DNA of 6,084 nt. It comes from M3007 sp964630705. Lineage in GTDB: Bacteria > Bacteroidota > Bacteroidia > Chitinophagales > Saprospiraceae. The translations under genes were made by a program, and so were the position numbers. This document shows positions 1 to 6,062 of the stretch, in pieces; the stretch's first letter is position 1; each line of letters begins with the position of its first letter. The DNA lies in assembly GCA_964630705.1 (NCBI GenBank), contig CAZVZH010000255.1, positions 1 to 6,084 on the forward strand, in the 5' to 3' direction. The notes under the pieces were generated by a model. The model was given only the letters and a program-made list of their open reading frames with translations. It did not search any database and was not told the origin of the DNA.

Positions 1-100
1 CCGATTGGTCGTTCGACAAATTTTTTTCCGGCCGGAAAAACTGGATCAGTACCAGCAAAGCCAGCAGGGTCCACATCGCGGGTTTCAGGTATTTTTTCAT
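1..100 (-). CDS. Haem-binding domain protein, N-terminal part (runs off left edge)
   Basis: Reading the minus strand from the ATG at 100-98 gives 33 open codons to the window edge. The start is MKKYLKPAMWTLLALLVL, followed by IQFFRPEKNLSNDQS. A short basic N-terminus, one hydrophobic helix (about residues 8-22) and then F-x-RPEKN-x-SND is the typical opening of the small Bacteroidota proteins with a haem-binding domain (Haem_bd family), which are anchored to the inner membrane and face the periplasm. The CxxCH haem site expected downstream lies outside the window, so haem binding cannot be confirmed. The gene is divergent from the metal-efflux genes and 138 bp from the next start, so a functional link is not shown. 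A sequencing or assembly edge, not a true truncation, explains the missing part. The identification rests on recalled family openings. Confidence 0.72.
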   Translation of the reverse strand, partial: MKKYLKPAMWTLLALLVLIQFFRPEKNLSNDQS

Positions 101-120
101 GGAAAAATTGATTTTACCGC

Positions 121-128
121 CCAAGGTA
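121..128 (-). promoter_or_regulatory. Possible -7 promoter box for the haem-binding domain gene
   Basis: On the minus strand this reads TACCTTGG, one mismatch from the Bacteroidota -7 consensus TAnnTTTG. It lies 20 bases upstream of the minus-strand ATG, which would give a short leader. No convincing -33 TTTG element is seen at the usual spacing, so this is only a candidate. Confidence 0.3.
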
Positions 129-213
129 AGCATTGTCGACTAATCGTTGAAATCTGCCAAAATCCTGCAAACCCTGGCTAAAATTTTATAAATCTGCCCC
201 CGAAAAGATTTTC

Positions 214-221
214 TACCTTTG
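214..221 (+). promoter_or_regulatory. -7 promoter box (Bacteroidota type) for the Cys-rich gene
   Basis: TACCTTTG matches the Bacteroidota housekeeping sigma -7 consensus TAnnTTTG exactly. It ends 17 bases before the GTG at 239, so transcription would start near 228 and leave a leader of only about ten bases. No TTG element is seen 17-21 bases upstream; the stretch there (about 181-193) is AT-rich instead. The box supports the chosen start codon because any earlier start would fall outside the transcript. Confidence 0.5.
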
Positions 222-238
222 CAAAACAAACTGCACGG

Positions 239-655
239 GTGCTACTTCGCGCTTTCCATATCCTCCTGGCTTTTTCAGTGTTGCTGAGCACAACCGGCTT
301 CACCGTAAACCAGCATTTTTGCGGCAACCGCCTGGTCGACACCGCGCTGTTCGTCCGGGCCAAACCCTGCAAGATGGAAGCCGCCAAAACCGGCTGCGCC
401 AAACACCCCAAAGCCCGGAAAAACGGCTGCTGCAAAGACCACTCGGACTACTACCAACTCGATCAGGACCAGCAGCTCACCCAACCCTTTTATAAGCCGC
501 TTCAGCCCCCCGCTGTTTGCCCGGCAATCTTGCCCGAACCGGCTTTCCTGCCGGCGGCCCCGAGTCCGGTACCAGCTTTGCTCGCCTACCTGCACTACCG
601 CCCACCCCTGATAGTCCAGCGGGCACAGGCCCGCCTGCAAATTTTCCGACTGTAG
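239..655 (+). CDS. HYC_CC_PP-type small Cys-rich secreted or membrane-anchored protein
   Basis: This 138-residue protein opens with a hydrophobic signal or anchor (residues 2-22, LLRAFHILLAFSVLLSTTGF). Landmarks of the Bacteroidota HYC_CC_PP family follow in order: an H-[YF]-C motif (HFC at 26-28, then G29), a CC pair (64-65 in GCCKDH) and a C-terminal YRPPL (120-124). Further cysteines are C44, C53 and C94, and histidines H56 and H68 lie nearby, so the region 26-68 could bind a soft metal. That is inference; the family has no established function that I know of. The middle part is Pro/Ala-rich (about 87-112). The start is GTG, chosen because it gives a complete signal sequence and lies just after a -7 box. 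The gene ends 129 bp before the RND pump on the same strand, so the two may share a transcript and the protein may be an accessory to copper/silver export. Confidence 0.75.
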   Translation: MLLRAFHILLAFSVLLSTTGFTVNQHFCGNRLVDTALFVRAKPCKMEAAKTGCAKHPKARKNGCCKDHSDYYQLDQDQQLTQPFYKPLQPPAVCPAILPEPAFLPAAPSPVPALLAYLHYRPPLIVQRAQARLQIFRL

Positions 656-691
656 ACGACCGCCTTTGTGCGGCTGCTGTACTGCTGCATG

Positions 692-729
692 CCTTTCCGA
701 ACACCTTTTTCAAATGGTGTTTCGAAAGG
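692..729 (+). other. Long imperfect hairpin in the spacer before the pump gene
   Basis: Arms 692-705 (CCTTTCCGAACACC) and 716-729 (GGTGTTTCGAAAGG) pair over 14 positions, with 12 Watson-Crick pairs, one G-U pair (699/722) and one C-C mismatch (698/723). The loop is the ten bases 706-715. There is no T-run after the stem, so it is not a standard intrinsic terminator. It lies 36 bases after the upstream stop and 55 bases before the pump start, where it could act as a processing, stability or attenuation element between two co-transcribed genes. The role is unproven. Confidence 0.45.
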
Positions 730-770
730 GAGCCGCCGCACCTGTGTTGCCCATTTTGCAACCATTCAAA

Positions 771-775
771 AAGGA
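771..775 (+). promoter_or_regulatory. Shine-Dalgarno-like site that fixes the pump start
   Basis: AAGGA is followed by nine bases and then the ATG at 785. The open frame extends upstream to a GTG at 668, but those 39 extra codons do not resemble an RND N-terminus and contain the hairpin. The protein from 785 begins MLNGIIRFFLENKFVTF, the usual start of CusA-like pumps just before TM1. Confidence 0.6.
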
Positions 776-784
776 CGGTTCGTC

Positions 785-3700
785 ATGCTCAACGGAATCA
801 TTCGTTTTTTTCTAGAAAATAAATTCGTCACCTTCCTGCTCCTCAGCCTCTTCGTGGGCTGGGGCATCGCCACGGCGCCCTTCGGCTGGAAAACTTTCCT
901 GCCCACCGATCCCGTGCCGGTAGACGCCATACCCGACCTGGGCGAAAACCAGCAAATCGTTTTCGCCGACTGGATGGGCCGCTCGCCGCAGGACGTCGAA
1001 GACCAGATCACCTACCCGCTCACCACCTTCCTACTGGGCATCCCCGGGGTAAAATCTATCCGGAGCAGCTCCATGTTCGGCTTTTCCAGCATCTACGTCA
1101 TCTTCGACGAGGACACGGAGTTCTACTGGTCGCGCTCGCGGATTTTGGAAAAACTCAACTCCCTGCCCGAAGGCATGCTCCCGCCAGGCGTGCAACCCGC
1201 CCTCGGCCCCGACGCCACCGCGCTCGGCCAGGTGTACTGGTACACGCTCGAGGGCCGCGACGCGGAAGGGCGGCCCACTGGCGGCTGGGACCTCCACGAG
1301 ATTCGCACGGTGCAGGATTTTTACGTAAAATACGCCCTCAACGCCGTGGAAGGCGTATCCGAAGTGGCCTCGGTAGGCGGCCAGATCAAGGAATACCAGG
1401 TCGACGTCAACCCCGACGCCCTCAAAGCCTACGGCATCCCGCTGATGGACGTGATGGCGGCGGTGAAAAAATCAAACCGCGATGCCGGCGCCCAAACCGT
1501 CGAGATCAACCAGGTGGAGTACCTGGTGCGCGGGCTGGGCTACCTCAAAACGGTGGAAGACCTCGAGCTGGCCGTCGTGGCCGTGCGCAACAACGTACCC
1601 ATCCGCATCAAAGACATCGCGGTGGTGTCGCTCGGCCCGGCCACCCGCCGCGGCCTGCTCGACAAAGACGGCGCCGAGGTGGCCGGCGGCGTGGTGGTGG
1701 CCCGCTACGGCTCCAACCCGCTGGCGGTGATTGATGGCGTCAAGGAAAAAATCCGGCAGATCGCTCCGGGCCTGCCCAAGAAAACACTAGCCGACGGGCG
1801 GCTGAGCCAGCTCACTGTGGTGCCGTTTTACGACCGCACCCAGCTGATCCACGAAACCCTCGGCACCCTGGAGCGGGCGCTGTCGCACGAGGTGCTCATC
1901 AGCATCATCGTCGTCATCCTTCTGGTGCTCAACCTGCGGGCTTCCATCCTGATTTCCAGCCTCTTGCCGGTGGCCGTGCTGATGACCTTCATCGTCATGC
2001 GCTACGCCGGCGTGGATGCCAACATCGTGGCCTTGTCGGGCATTGCCATTGCCATCGGCGTGATGGTCGATGTGGGGATCGTTTTTGTGGAAAACATCAT
2101 CCGCCACCTCGAACTGCCTGAAAACCGCGATGCCCGGGGCCGGCCTTTGCTGGAAATTATTTACGCCGCGGCGGTGGAGGTTTCCTCAGCCATCACCACG
2201 GCCCTGGCCACCACGGTGGTGAGTTTTTTGCCGGTATTCGTACTCGAATCGGCCGAAGGAAAACTGTTCAAACCCTTGGCGTTTACCAAAACCTTTGCCC
2301 TCGGCGCCTCTTTTCTCCTGGGCATTGCCGTGTTGCCGGCCCTGGCGCACCTGGTGTTGTCGCTCAACCTGGAAAAACGGCGGGTGCGCATCATTTGGAA
2401 TTTTAGCCTGATCGCCGCCGGCATATTGCTCGCCCAGCAGCTACACAGCGGGCTGCCGCTCTGGCTTTGCGCCATCGGGGTTTTGCAACTGGCGGCGCCC
2501 CGGTTGGAGCGGCGGTTTTCGCACTTTCCATCGAAACAGCTCTTATTGGCGATCGTGCTGCTGGTCGCCGCCTTTATCCTGAGCGAGGAATGGCTGCCGC
2601 TCGGCCATCAAAACGCACTGTGGGTCAATTACCTGTTCGTCGTGGCACTGCTCGGCGGCATCCTCGGCGCTTTGCTGGCGATCGTGCATTTTTACGAGCC
2701 GCTGCTGAAATGGTGCCTGGAGAACAAAGGCAAATTCCTGCTGCTGCCCTTGTTCACCATCCTGTTCGGCACGGTGGCCTGGCTGGGTTGGACCCAGTGT
2801 TTCGGTTGGGCGGCCCGCGGTTTTGACCACCTGGACTGGAACGTACGCACCACAAGTTTCTGGAGCGCGATGCTGCACCGTTTTCCAGGCTTGGGCAAAG
2901 AATTTATGCCGGCGCTCGATGAAGGCAGCTTTCTGCTCATGCCCACCTCTATGCCGCATTCCGGCGTGGCGGAGAACCAGCGCGTGCTGGCTCAGCTCGA
3001 CATGCTGTTGGCCAACATCCCCGAAGTAGAACTGGCCGTGGGCAAAGCCGGCCGCGCCGAAACGGCCCTCGACCCGGCGCCCATTTCCATGTTTGAAAAC
3101 ATTATCAATTACAAGCCGGAGTTTCTGATCGACGCCTCGGGTCGGCGCCTGAGTTTTAAAACCGACCGCGACAAACGTTTCATCCTGCGCAGCGGCGACA
3201 CGCTCAGCAATGCCCAGGCCCTGCAACGCGGTGTTACTGCGGCCGAACTGATCCCCGCATCCGCCGGAGGCGGACAGTATTTCCGCAACTGGCGCCCGCA
3301 GGTCAAATCGCCCGACGACATCTGGCAGGAAATCGTGCGCGTCTCACAGCTGCCCGGCGTTACCTCGGCGCCCAAACTCCAGCCCATCGAAACCCGGTTG
3401 GTGATGCTGCAAACCGGTATGCGGGCGCCCATGGGCATCAAAGTGTACGGCCCCGACCTGGCCACTATCGAAGCCTTTGGCATCGAGCTGGAGGCCCTGC
3501 TCAAGGAAGTGCCTTCGGTGAAAAAAGAGGCTGTGTTTGCCGACCGTATCGTGGGCAAACCTTACCTCCAGCTGCGCATCGACCGGCAGGCCGCGGCCCG
3601 CTACGGCCTCAATATCGAAGACGTGCAGGATTTTATCGAAACGGCGCTCGGCGGCATGAGCCTGAGCGCCACGGTGGAAGGTCGCGAGCGCTTCCCCGTG

Positions 3701-4609
3701 CGCGTGCGCTACCCCCGCGAACTGCGCGACAACCCCGAAAGCATCCGCCGCATGCTGGTGCCCACACCCGTCGGCGCACAAGTGCCGCTGGGCGAGATCG
3801 TGCAACTGGAGTACGTGCGCGGTCCGCAAATGATCAAAAGCGAAGACACGTTTTTGACCGGCTACGTGCTGTTCGACAAAAAAGAAGGCTACGCAGAGGT
3901 CGACGTGGTGGAGCAAGCCCAGCGCTTCCTCCGCGAGCGCATCAACAGCGGCGCGCTGACGGTGCCCGCCGGCATCAGCTACAAGTTTTCGGGCAGTTAT
4001 GAAAACCAGCTGCGGGCCATGAAGCGCCTGGCCATCGTCATCCCAATCAGCCTGCTGATTATTTTCCTGCTGCTGTTTTTTCAGTTCAAAACGATCATCG
4101 CCTCTGCAATTCACTTTTCGGGGGTGTTTGTGGCCTTCGCCGGCGGGTTTATCCTGTTGTGGCTGTACGGGCAGGACTGGTTTTTAAACTTTTCCGTGGC
4201 CGGCGTCAACCTGCGCGATTTGTTTCAAATACACCCGATCAACCTCAGCGTAGCCGTTTGGGTGGGCTTTATCGCCCTGTTCGGCATCGCCACCGACGAC
4301 GGGGTGATCATGGGTACTTACATCCACCAAGTGTTCGAAGAGCGGCAGCCGGCCACTGTAGCCGAGGTACGCGAAGCCGTGCTCATTGCCGGAAAAAAAC
4401 GCGTACGCCCGGCCATGATGACCGCCGCCACCGCCATCATCGCCCTGCTGCCCGTGCTGAGTTCCACGGGCAAGGGCGCCGACATTATGGTGCCAATGGC
4501 CATCCCGACGTTCGGCGGCATGACCATTCAGTTGATGACCATGTTCGTGGTGCCCGTGCTCCAGGCTGCCTGGCGGGAAAATGCCGTGCGCCGGACTGGA
4601 GAAATGTAA
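785..4609 (+). CDS. cusA: CusA/SilA-type Cu(I)/Ag(I) RND efflux pump, inner-membrane subunit
   Basis: This 1274-residue proton-driven pump is expected to export Cu(I)/Ag(I) from the periplasm or cytoplasm through a partner channel. TM1 is about 14-32. The first periplasmic domain spans about 33-367 and contains GPDAT. TM2-TM4 are about 370-436, TM5-TM6 about 463-527, TM7 651-669 and TM8-TM12 about 1081-1258. The TM4 motif GIAIAIGVMVDVGIVFVEN (419-437, with D429) is of the monovalent-metal HME4 class. M719, M769 and M874 align with the Cu(I) ligands M573, M623 and M672 of E. coli CusA. D1171 replaces the relay glutamate E939, and A1210 replaces the relay lysine K984. The protein is about 227 residues longer than E. 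coli CusA, mainly through a hydrophobic insert at about 531-635 and a 56-residue insert between M769 and M874. The frame is unbroken. Identity as an HME-RND is near certain; the substrate is inferred from the Met ligands. E. coli numbering is recalled. Confidence 0.95.
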   Translation: MLNGIIRFFLENKFVTFLLLSLFVGWGIATAPFGWKTFLPTDPVPVDAIPDLGENQQIVFADWMGRSPQDVEDQITYPLTTFLLGIPGVKSIRSSSMFGFSSIYVIFDEDTEFYWSRSRILEKLNSLPEGMLPPGVQPALGPDATALGQVYWYTLEGRDAEGRPTGGWDLHEIRTVQDFYVKYALNAVEGVSEVASVGGQIKEYQVDVNPDALKAYGIPLMDVMAAVKKSNRDAGAQTVEINQVEYLVRGLGYLKTVEDLELAVVAVRNNVPIRIKDIAVVSLGPATRRGLLDKDGAEVAGGVVVARYGSNPLAVIDGVKEKIRQIAPGLPKKTLADGRLSQLTVVPFYDRTQLIHETLGTLERALSHEVLISIIVVILLVLNLRASILISSLLPVAVLMTFIVMRYAGVDANIVALSGIAIAIGVMVDVGIVFVENIIRHLELPENRDARGRPLLEIIYAAAVEVSSAITTALATTVVSFLPVFVLESAEGKLFKPLAFTKTFALGASFLLGIAVLPALAHLVLSLNLEKRRVRIIWNFSLIAAGILLAQQLHSGLPLWLCAIGVLQLAAPRLERRFSHFPSKQLLLAIVLLVAAFILSEEWLPLGHQNALWVNYLFVVALLGGILGALLAIVHFYEPLLKWCLENKGKFLLLPLFTILFGTVAWLGWTQCFGWAARGFDHLDWNVRTTSFWSAMLHRFPGLGKEFMPALDEGSFLLMPTSMPHSGVAENQRVLAQLDMLLANIPEVELAVGKAGRAETALDPAPISMFENIINYKPEFLIDASGRRLSFKTDRDKRFILRSGDTLSNAQALQRGVTAAELIPASAGGGQYFRNWRPQVKSPDDIWQEIVRVSQLPGVTSAPKLQPIETRLVMLQTGMRAPMGIKVYGPDLATIEAFGIELEALLKEVPSVKKEAVFADRIVGKPYLQLRIDRQAAARYGLNIEDVQDFIETALGGMSLSATVEGRERFPVRVRYPRELRDNPESIRRMLVPTPVGAQVPLGEIVQLEYVRGPQMIKSEDTFLTGYVLFDKKEGYAEVDVVEQAQRFLRERINSGALTVPAGISYKFSGSYENQLRAMKRLAIVIPISLLIIFLLLFFQFKTIIASAIHFSGVFVAFAGGFILLWLYGQDWFLNFSVAGVNLRDLFQIHPINLSVAVWVGFIALFGIATDDGVIMGTYIHQVFEERQPATVAEVREAVLIAGKKRVRPAMMTAATAIIALLPVLSSTGKGADIMVPMAIPTFGGMTIQLMTMFVVPVLQAAWRENAVRRTGEM

Positions 4610-4646
4610 AATGCTTGCCCAGCTTTAGCGGGGTAAAATGTAAAAT
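4602..4646 (+). repeat. Pair of 11-bp direct repeats around a small hairpin
   Basis: AAATGTAAAAT occurs at 4602-4612 and again at 4636-4646, 34 bp apart. The first copy contains the pump's TAA stop. Between and touching them, 4615-4623 can pair with 4628-4636 (stem TTGCCC-A-GC against GC-G-GGGTAA, one A-G mismatch, one G-U pair, loop TTTA). The hairpin has no T-run after it, so it is a weak terminator candidate at best. The second copy runs into an A/T stretch (4641-4652). Confidence 0.4.
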
Positions 4647-4660
4647 TTAAAAGGGAAAAG

Positions 4661-4680
4661 GTACTTCCGTGGGGAAGTGA
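4661..4680 (+). other. Short perfect inverted repeat in the pump-channel spacer
   Basis: ACTTCC (4663-4668) and GGAAGT (4673-4678) form a six-pair inverted repeat with a four-base loop, GTGG. The half-sites look a little like those of copper-responsive MerR-type operators (CCTTCC...GGAAGG), but the gap is too short and no -35/-10 pair flanks it. A small hairpin is the simpler reading. Confidence 0.25.
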
Positions 4681-4706
4681 ATACCAGTAGCATGAAATCT
4701 TTCGCC

Positions 4707-4729
4707 GTTGTTGGCGTCCTCGCCACAAC
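4707..4729 (+). other. Strong hairpin in the pump-channel spacer
   Basis: GTTGTTGGCG (4707-4716) pairs with CGCCACAAC (4721-4729) over nine pairs, with one bulged T (4711) and the loop TCCT. A second, mutually exclusive partner for the left arm is CCAGCAAC at 4733-4740, which pairs with 4707-4714 except at one position. No T-run follows. The two alternative structures could regulate expression of the downstream channel gene, but nothing in the sequence proves this. The 192-bp spacer shows no clear Bacteroidota -7 box, so the channel is probably read from the pump's transcript. Confidence 0.35.
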
Positions 4730-4801
4730 ATTCCAGCAACGAAAACCGACAGCGGTATGAAATTTAAAGTACAACAACTTTCAAAACATAAAAATCCAGC
4801 C

Positions 4802-6037
4802 ATGCGTCCAATCACGCTGCTTTGTACGACCTTTTTAGCCTGCGCCGGGCTTTCCGCTCAAACGCTGGACGGCTACCTGGCCATCGCCCTGGAAAACAGC
4901 CCCGGGCTGGCGGCCAAACAGGCCGGCTACCAGGCTGCCCTGCAAAAGATTCCGCAGGCGGGCGCCCTGCCCGACCCGCAGCTGAACGCCGCGTTTTTCC
5001 TGAGTCCGATGATGCTGCCGATGGGCAATCAACTCGGCAGCATTTCGGTCATGCAAATGTTCCCTTGGCCCGGCACGCTCCCGGCTATGCGGGCGGAGGC
5101 GGCCCAAGCGGCCGAGGTGAAAAACCAGGAAAGGCAGGTGTTGCGCAACGCGCTCGTTTTTCAGGTAAAATCCGCCTGGTACCCCCTGCTCGAAGTCGAG
5201 GCCCGGCTCCGGGTGTTGCGCGAACAAATCCGCCTGCTCGAAACCGACAAAGCACTGGCCATCAACCGCTTCGAACAAGGCATGGCGCCCCTGACCGACC
5301 CGCTCCGCGCCGACATTATGCTCGACGACCTGCGCACCGAACTCGAGCTGCTCGAACAAAAGCGTGCCCCCCTGGCCGCTGCGTTCAACCTCCTGCTCAA
5401 CCGAGCGCCCGACACGCCCGTGCAATTACCCGAAGGCCTGCCCAACTTCCCGGCTCCGCTTGTTTCCGGCGCGCCCGACAGCCTGGTAGCCCACCACCCC
5501 GCCCTGGCGCTGATGGACCGCAATATCGCCATGGCCGAAGCCGAACAAGCCGCCGCCGAAACCATGCGCAAGCCTATGCTGGGCGCGGGCATCCAGTATA
5601 TGCCCCTGGTGCGGCGCAAGGGCGACGACGTACACCTGCCCCCCAACACGGGCAGCCAGATGTTCATGCCCATGCTCACCGCCACAGTGCCCATTTGGCG
5701 CAAAAAATACGACGCCGCAGTCGAGGAGCGCCGGCTCATGCAAGAGATGTATGCCCACGAAAAAACCGCCATGGGCAACGAACTGCGCGCCATGTACGCC
5801 ATGGCCGCCTTCGACCTGGAAGAAGCCGCCCGCCGCATCGAACTGCTCGACCGCCAACGCAGCCAAACCCAACAACTCATCGACCTGAGCCTGGCCGCCT
5901 ACCGCAACGACGGTCAGGATTTTGAGGAAATTCTCCGCCTCCAACAACAACTGTTCCGCTATGACAACGATAAAATTTCGGCCCTCTTAGCCGGGCACCT
6001 GGCCCGCGCCAAACAGGAATACTTTTCTGGGCAATGA
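4802..6037 (+). CDS. TolC-family outer-membrane efflux channel (CusC/CzcC-like)
   Basis: This 411-residue protein is the outer-membrane channel partner of the RND pump. It has a signal peptide (1-19, MRPITLLCTTFLACAGLSA, likely cleaved before Q20), then two outer-membrane efflux repeats at about 20-205 and 225-405. TLDGYLAIALENSPGLAAKQ and GALPDPQL near the N-terminus are typical of the family. Helical segments rich in A, E, L, R and Q fit the periplasmic barrel (about 95-190 and 305-400). The ATG at 4757 would add 15 polar residues before the signal peptide, so the ATG at 4802 is preferred. The lipobox-like FLAC is poor, so lipidation as in E. coli CusC is unlikely. Methionine is unusually dense: five in residues 70-86, three in 287-291 and five in 313-334. 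That fits Cu(I)/Ag(I) passage but is not proof. The adaptor subunit is not seen in the window. Confidence 0.9.
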   Translation: MRPITLLCTTFLACAGLSAQTLDGYLAIALENSPGLAAKQAGYQAALQKIPQAGALPDPQLNAAFFLSPMMLPMGNQLGSISVMQMFPWPGTLPAMRAEAAQAAEVKNQERQVLRNALVFQVKSAWYPLLEVEARLRVLREQIRLLETDKALAINRFEQGMAPLTDPLRADIMLDDLRTELELLEQKRAPLAAAFNLLLNRAPDTPVQLPEGLPNFPAPLVSGAPDSLVAHHPALALMDRNIAMAEAEQAAAETMRKPMLGAGIQYMPLVRRKGDDVHLPPNTGSQMFMPMLTATVPIWRKKYDAAVEERRLMQEMYAHEKTAMGNELRAMYAMAAFDLEEAARRIELLDRQRSQTQQLIDLSLAAYRNDGQDFEEILRLQQQLFRYDNDKISALLAGHLARAKQEYFSGQ

Positions 6038-6062
6038 ACCTTTATTTTTTAAAGATAAGGTT
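6037..6062 (+). terminator. Weak AT-rich hairpin after the channel gene
   Basis: AACCTT (6037-6042) pairs with AAGGTT (6057-6062), and the stem can continue with a bulged T6043 through four more pairs, including one G-U, to a loop at 6048-6052. It begins at the stop codon. The stem is AT-rich and is followed by a tandem repeat, not a T-run, so termination here is doubtful and the operon may continue to the right. Confidence 0.25.

Noticed and set aside
23..40. Perfect 18-bp palindrome (TTTTTCCGGCCGGAAAAA)
   Set aside because: It lies inside the coding sequence of the haem-binding-domain protein and encodes the family-typical FFRPEK stretch, so the symmetry is probably a by-product of the codons. 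Its T and A runs look terminator-like, but the position within codons 21-27 argues against that.
135..140. GTCGAC palindrome in the divergent spacer as an operator
   Set aside because: A six-base palindrome is common, and no longer dyad surrounds it.
746..762. Inverted repeat GTTGC/GCAAC before the pump start
   Set aside because: Only five pairs with a seven-base loop; expected by chance in a spacer of this size.
668..784. 39-codon N-terminal extension of the pump from a GTG at 668
   Set aside because: The extension does not resemble an RND N-terminus, overlaps the spacer hairpin and lacks a ribosome site, while the ATG at 785 has one and starts the usual CusA sequence.
517..822. Open frame of 101 codons overlapping the Cys-rich gene and the pump start
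   Set aside because: It is a GC-driven shadow frame with low-complexity Pro/Ala/Gly composition and overlaps two well-supported genes.
2543..3226. Long minus-strand open frame of 227 codons, and others like it opposite the pump and channel
   Set aside because: These are antisense shadows of GC-rich coding sequence, rich in His, Gln and Ala with no recognisable motif, and they lie opposite conserved RND or TolC sequence.
4663..4678. Copper-responsive MerR-type (CueR) operator
   Set aside because: The half-sites ACTTCC/GGAAGT are only partly similar, the gap is four bases instead of about seven, and no promoter elements with long spacing flank them.
4822..5925. 367-codon plus-strand frame inside the channel gene
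   Set aside because: The translation is Arg/Pro/Ala-rich low complexity with no domain, whereas the overlapping frame encodes a full TolC protein with a signal peptide.
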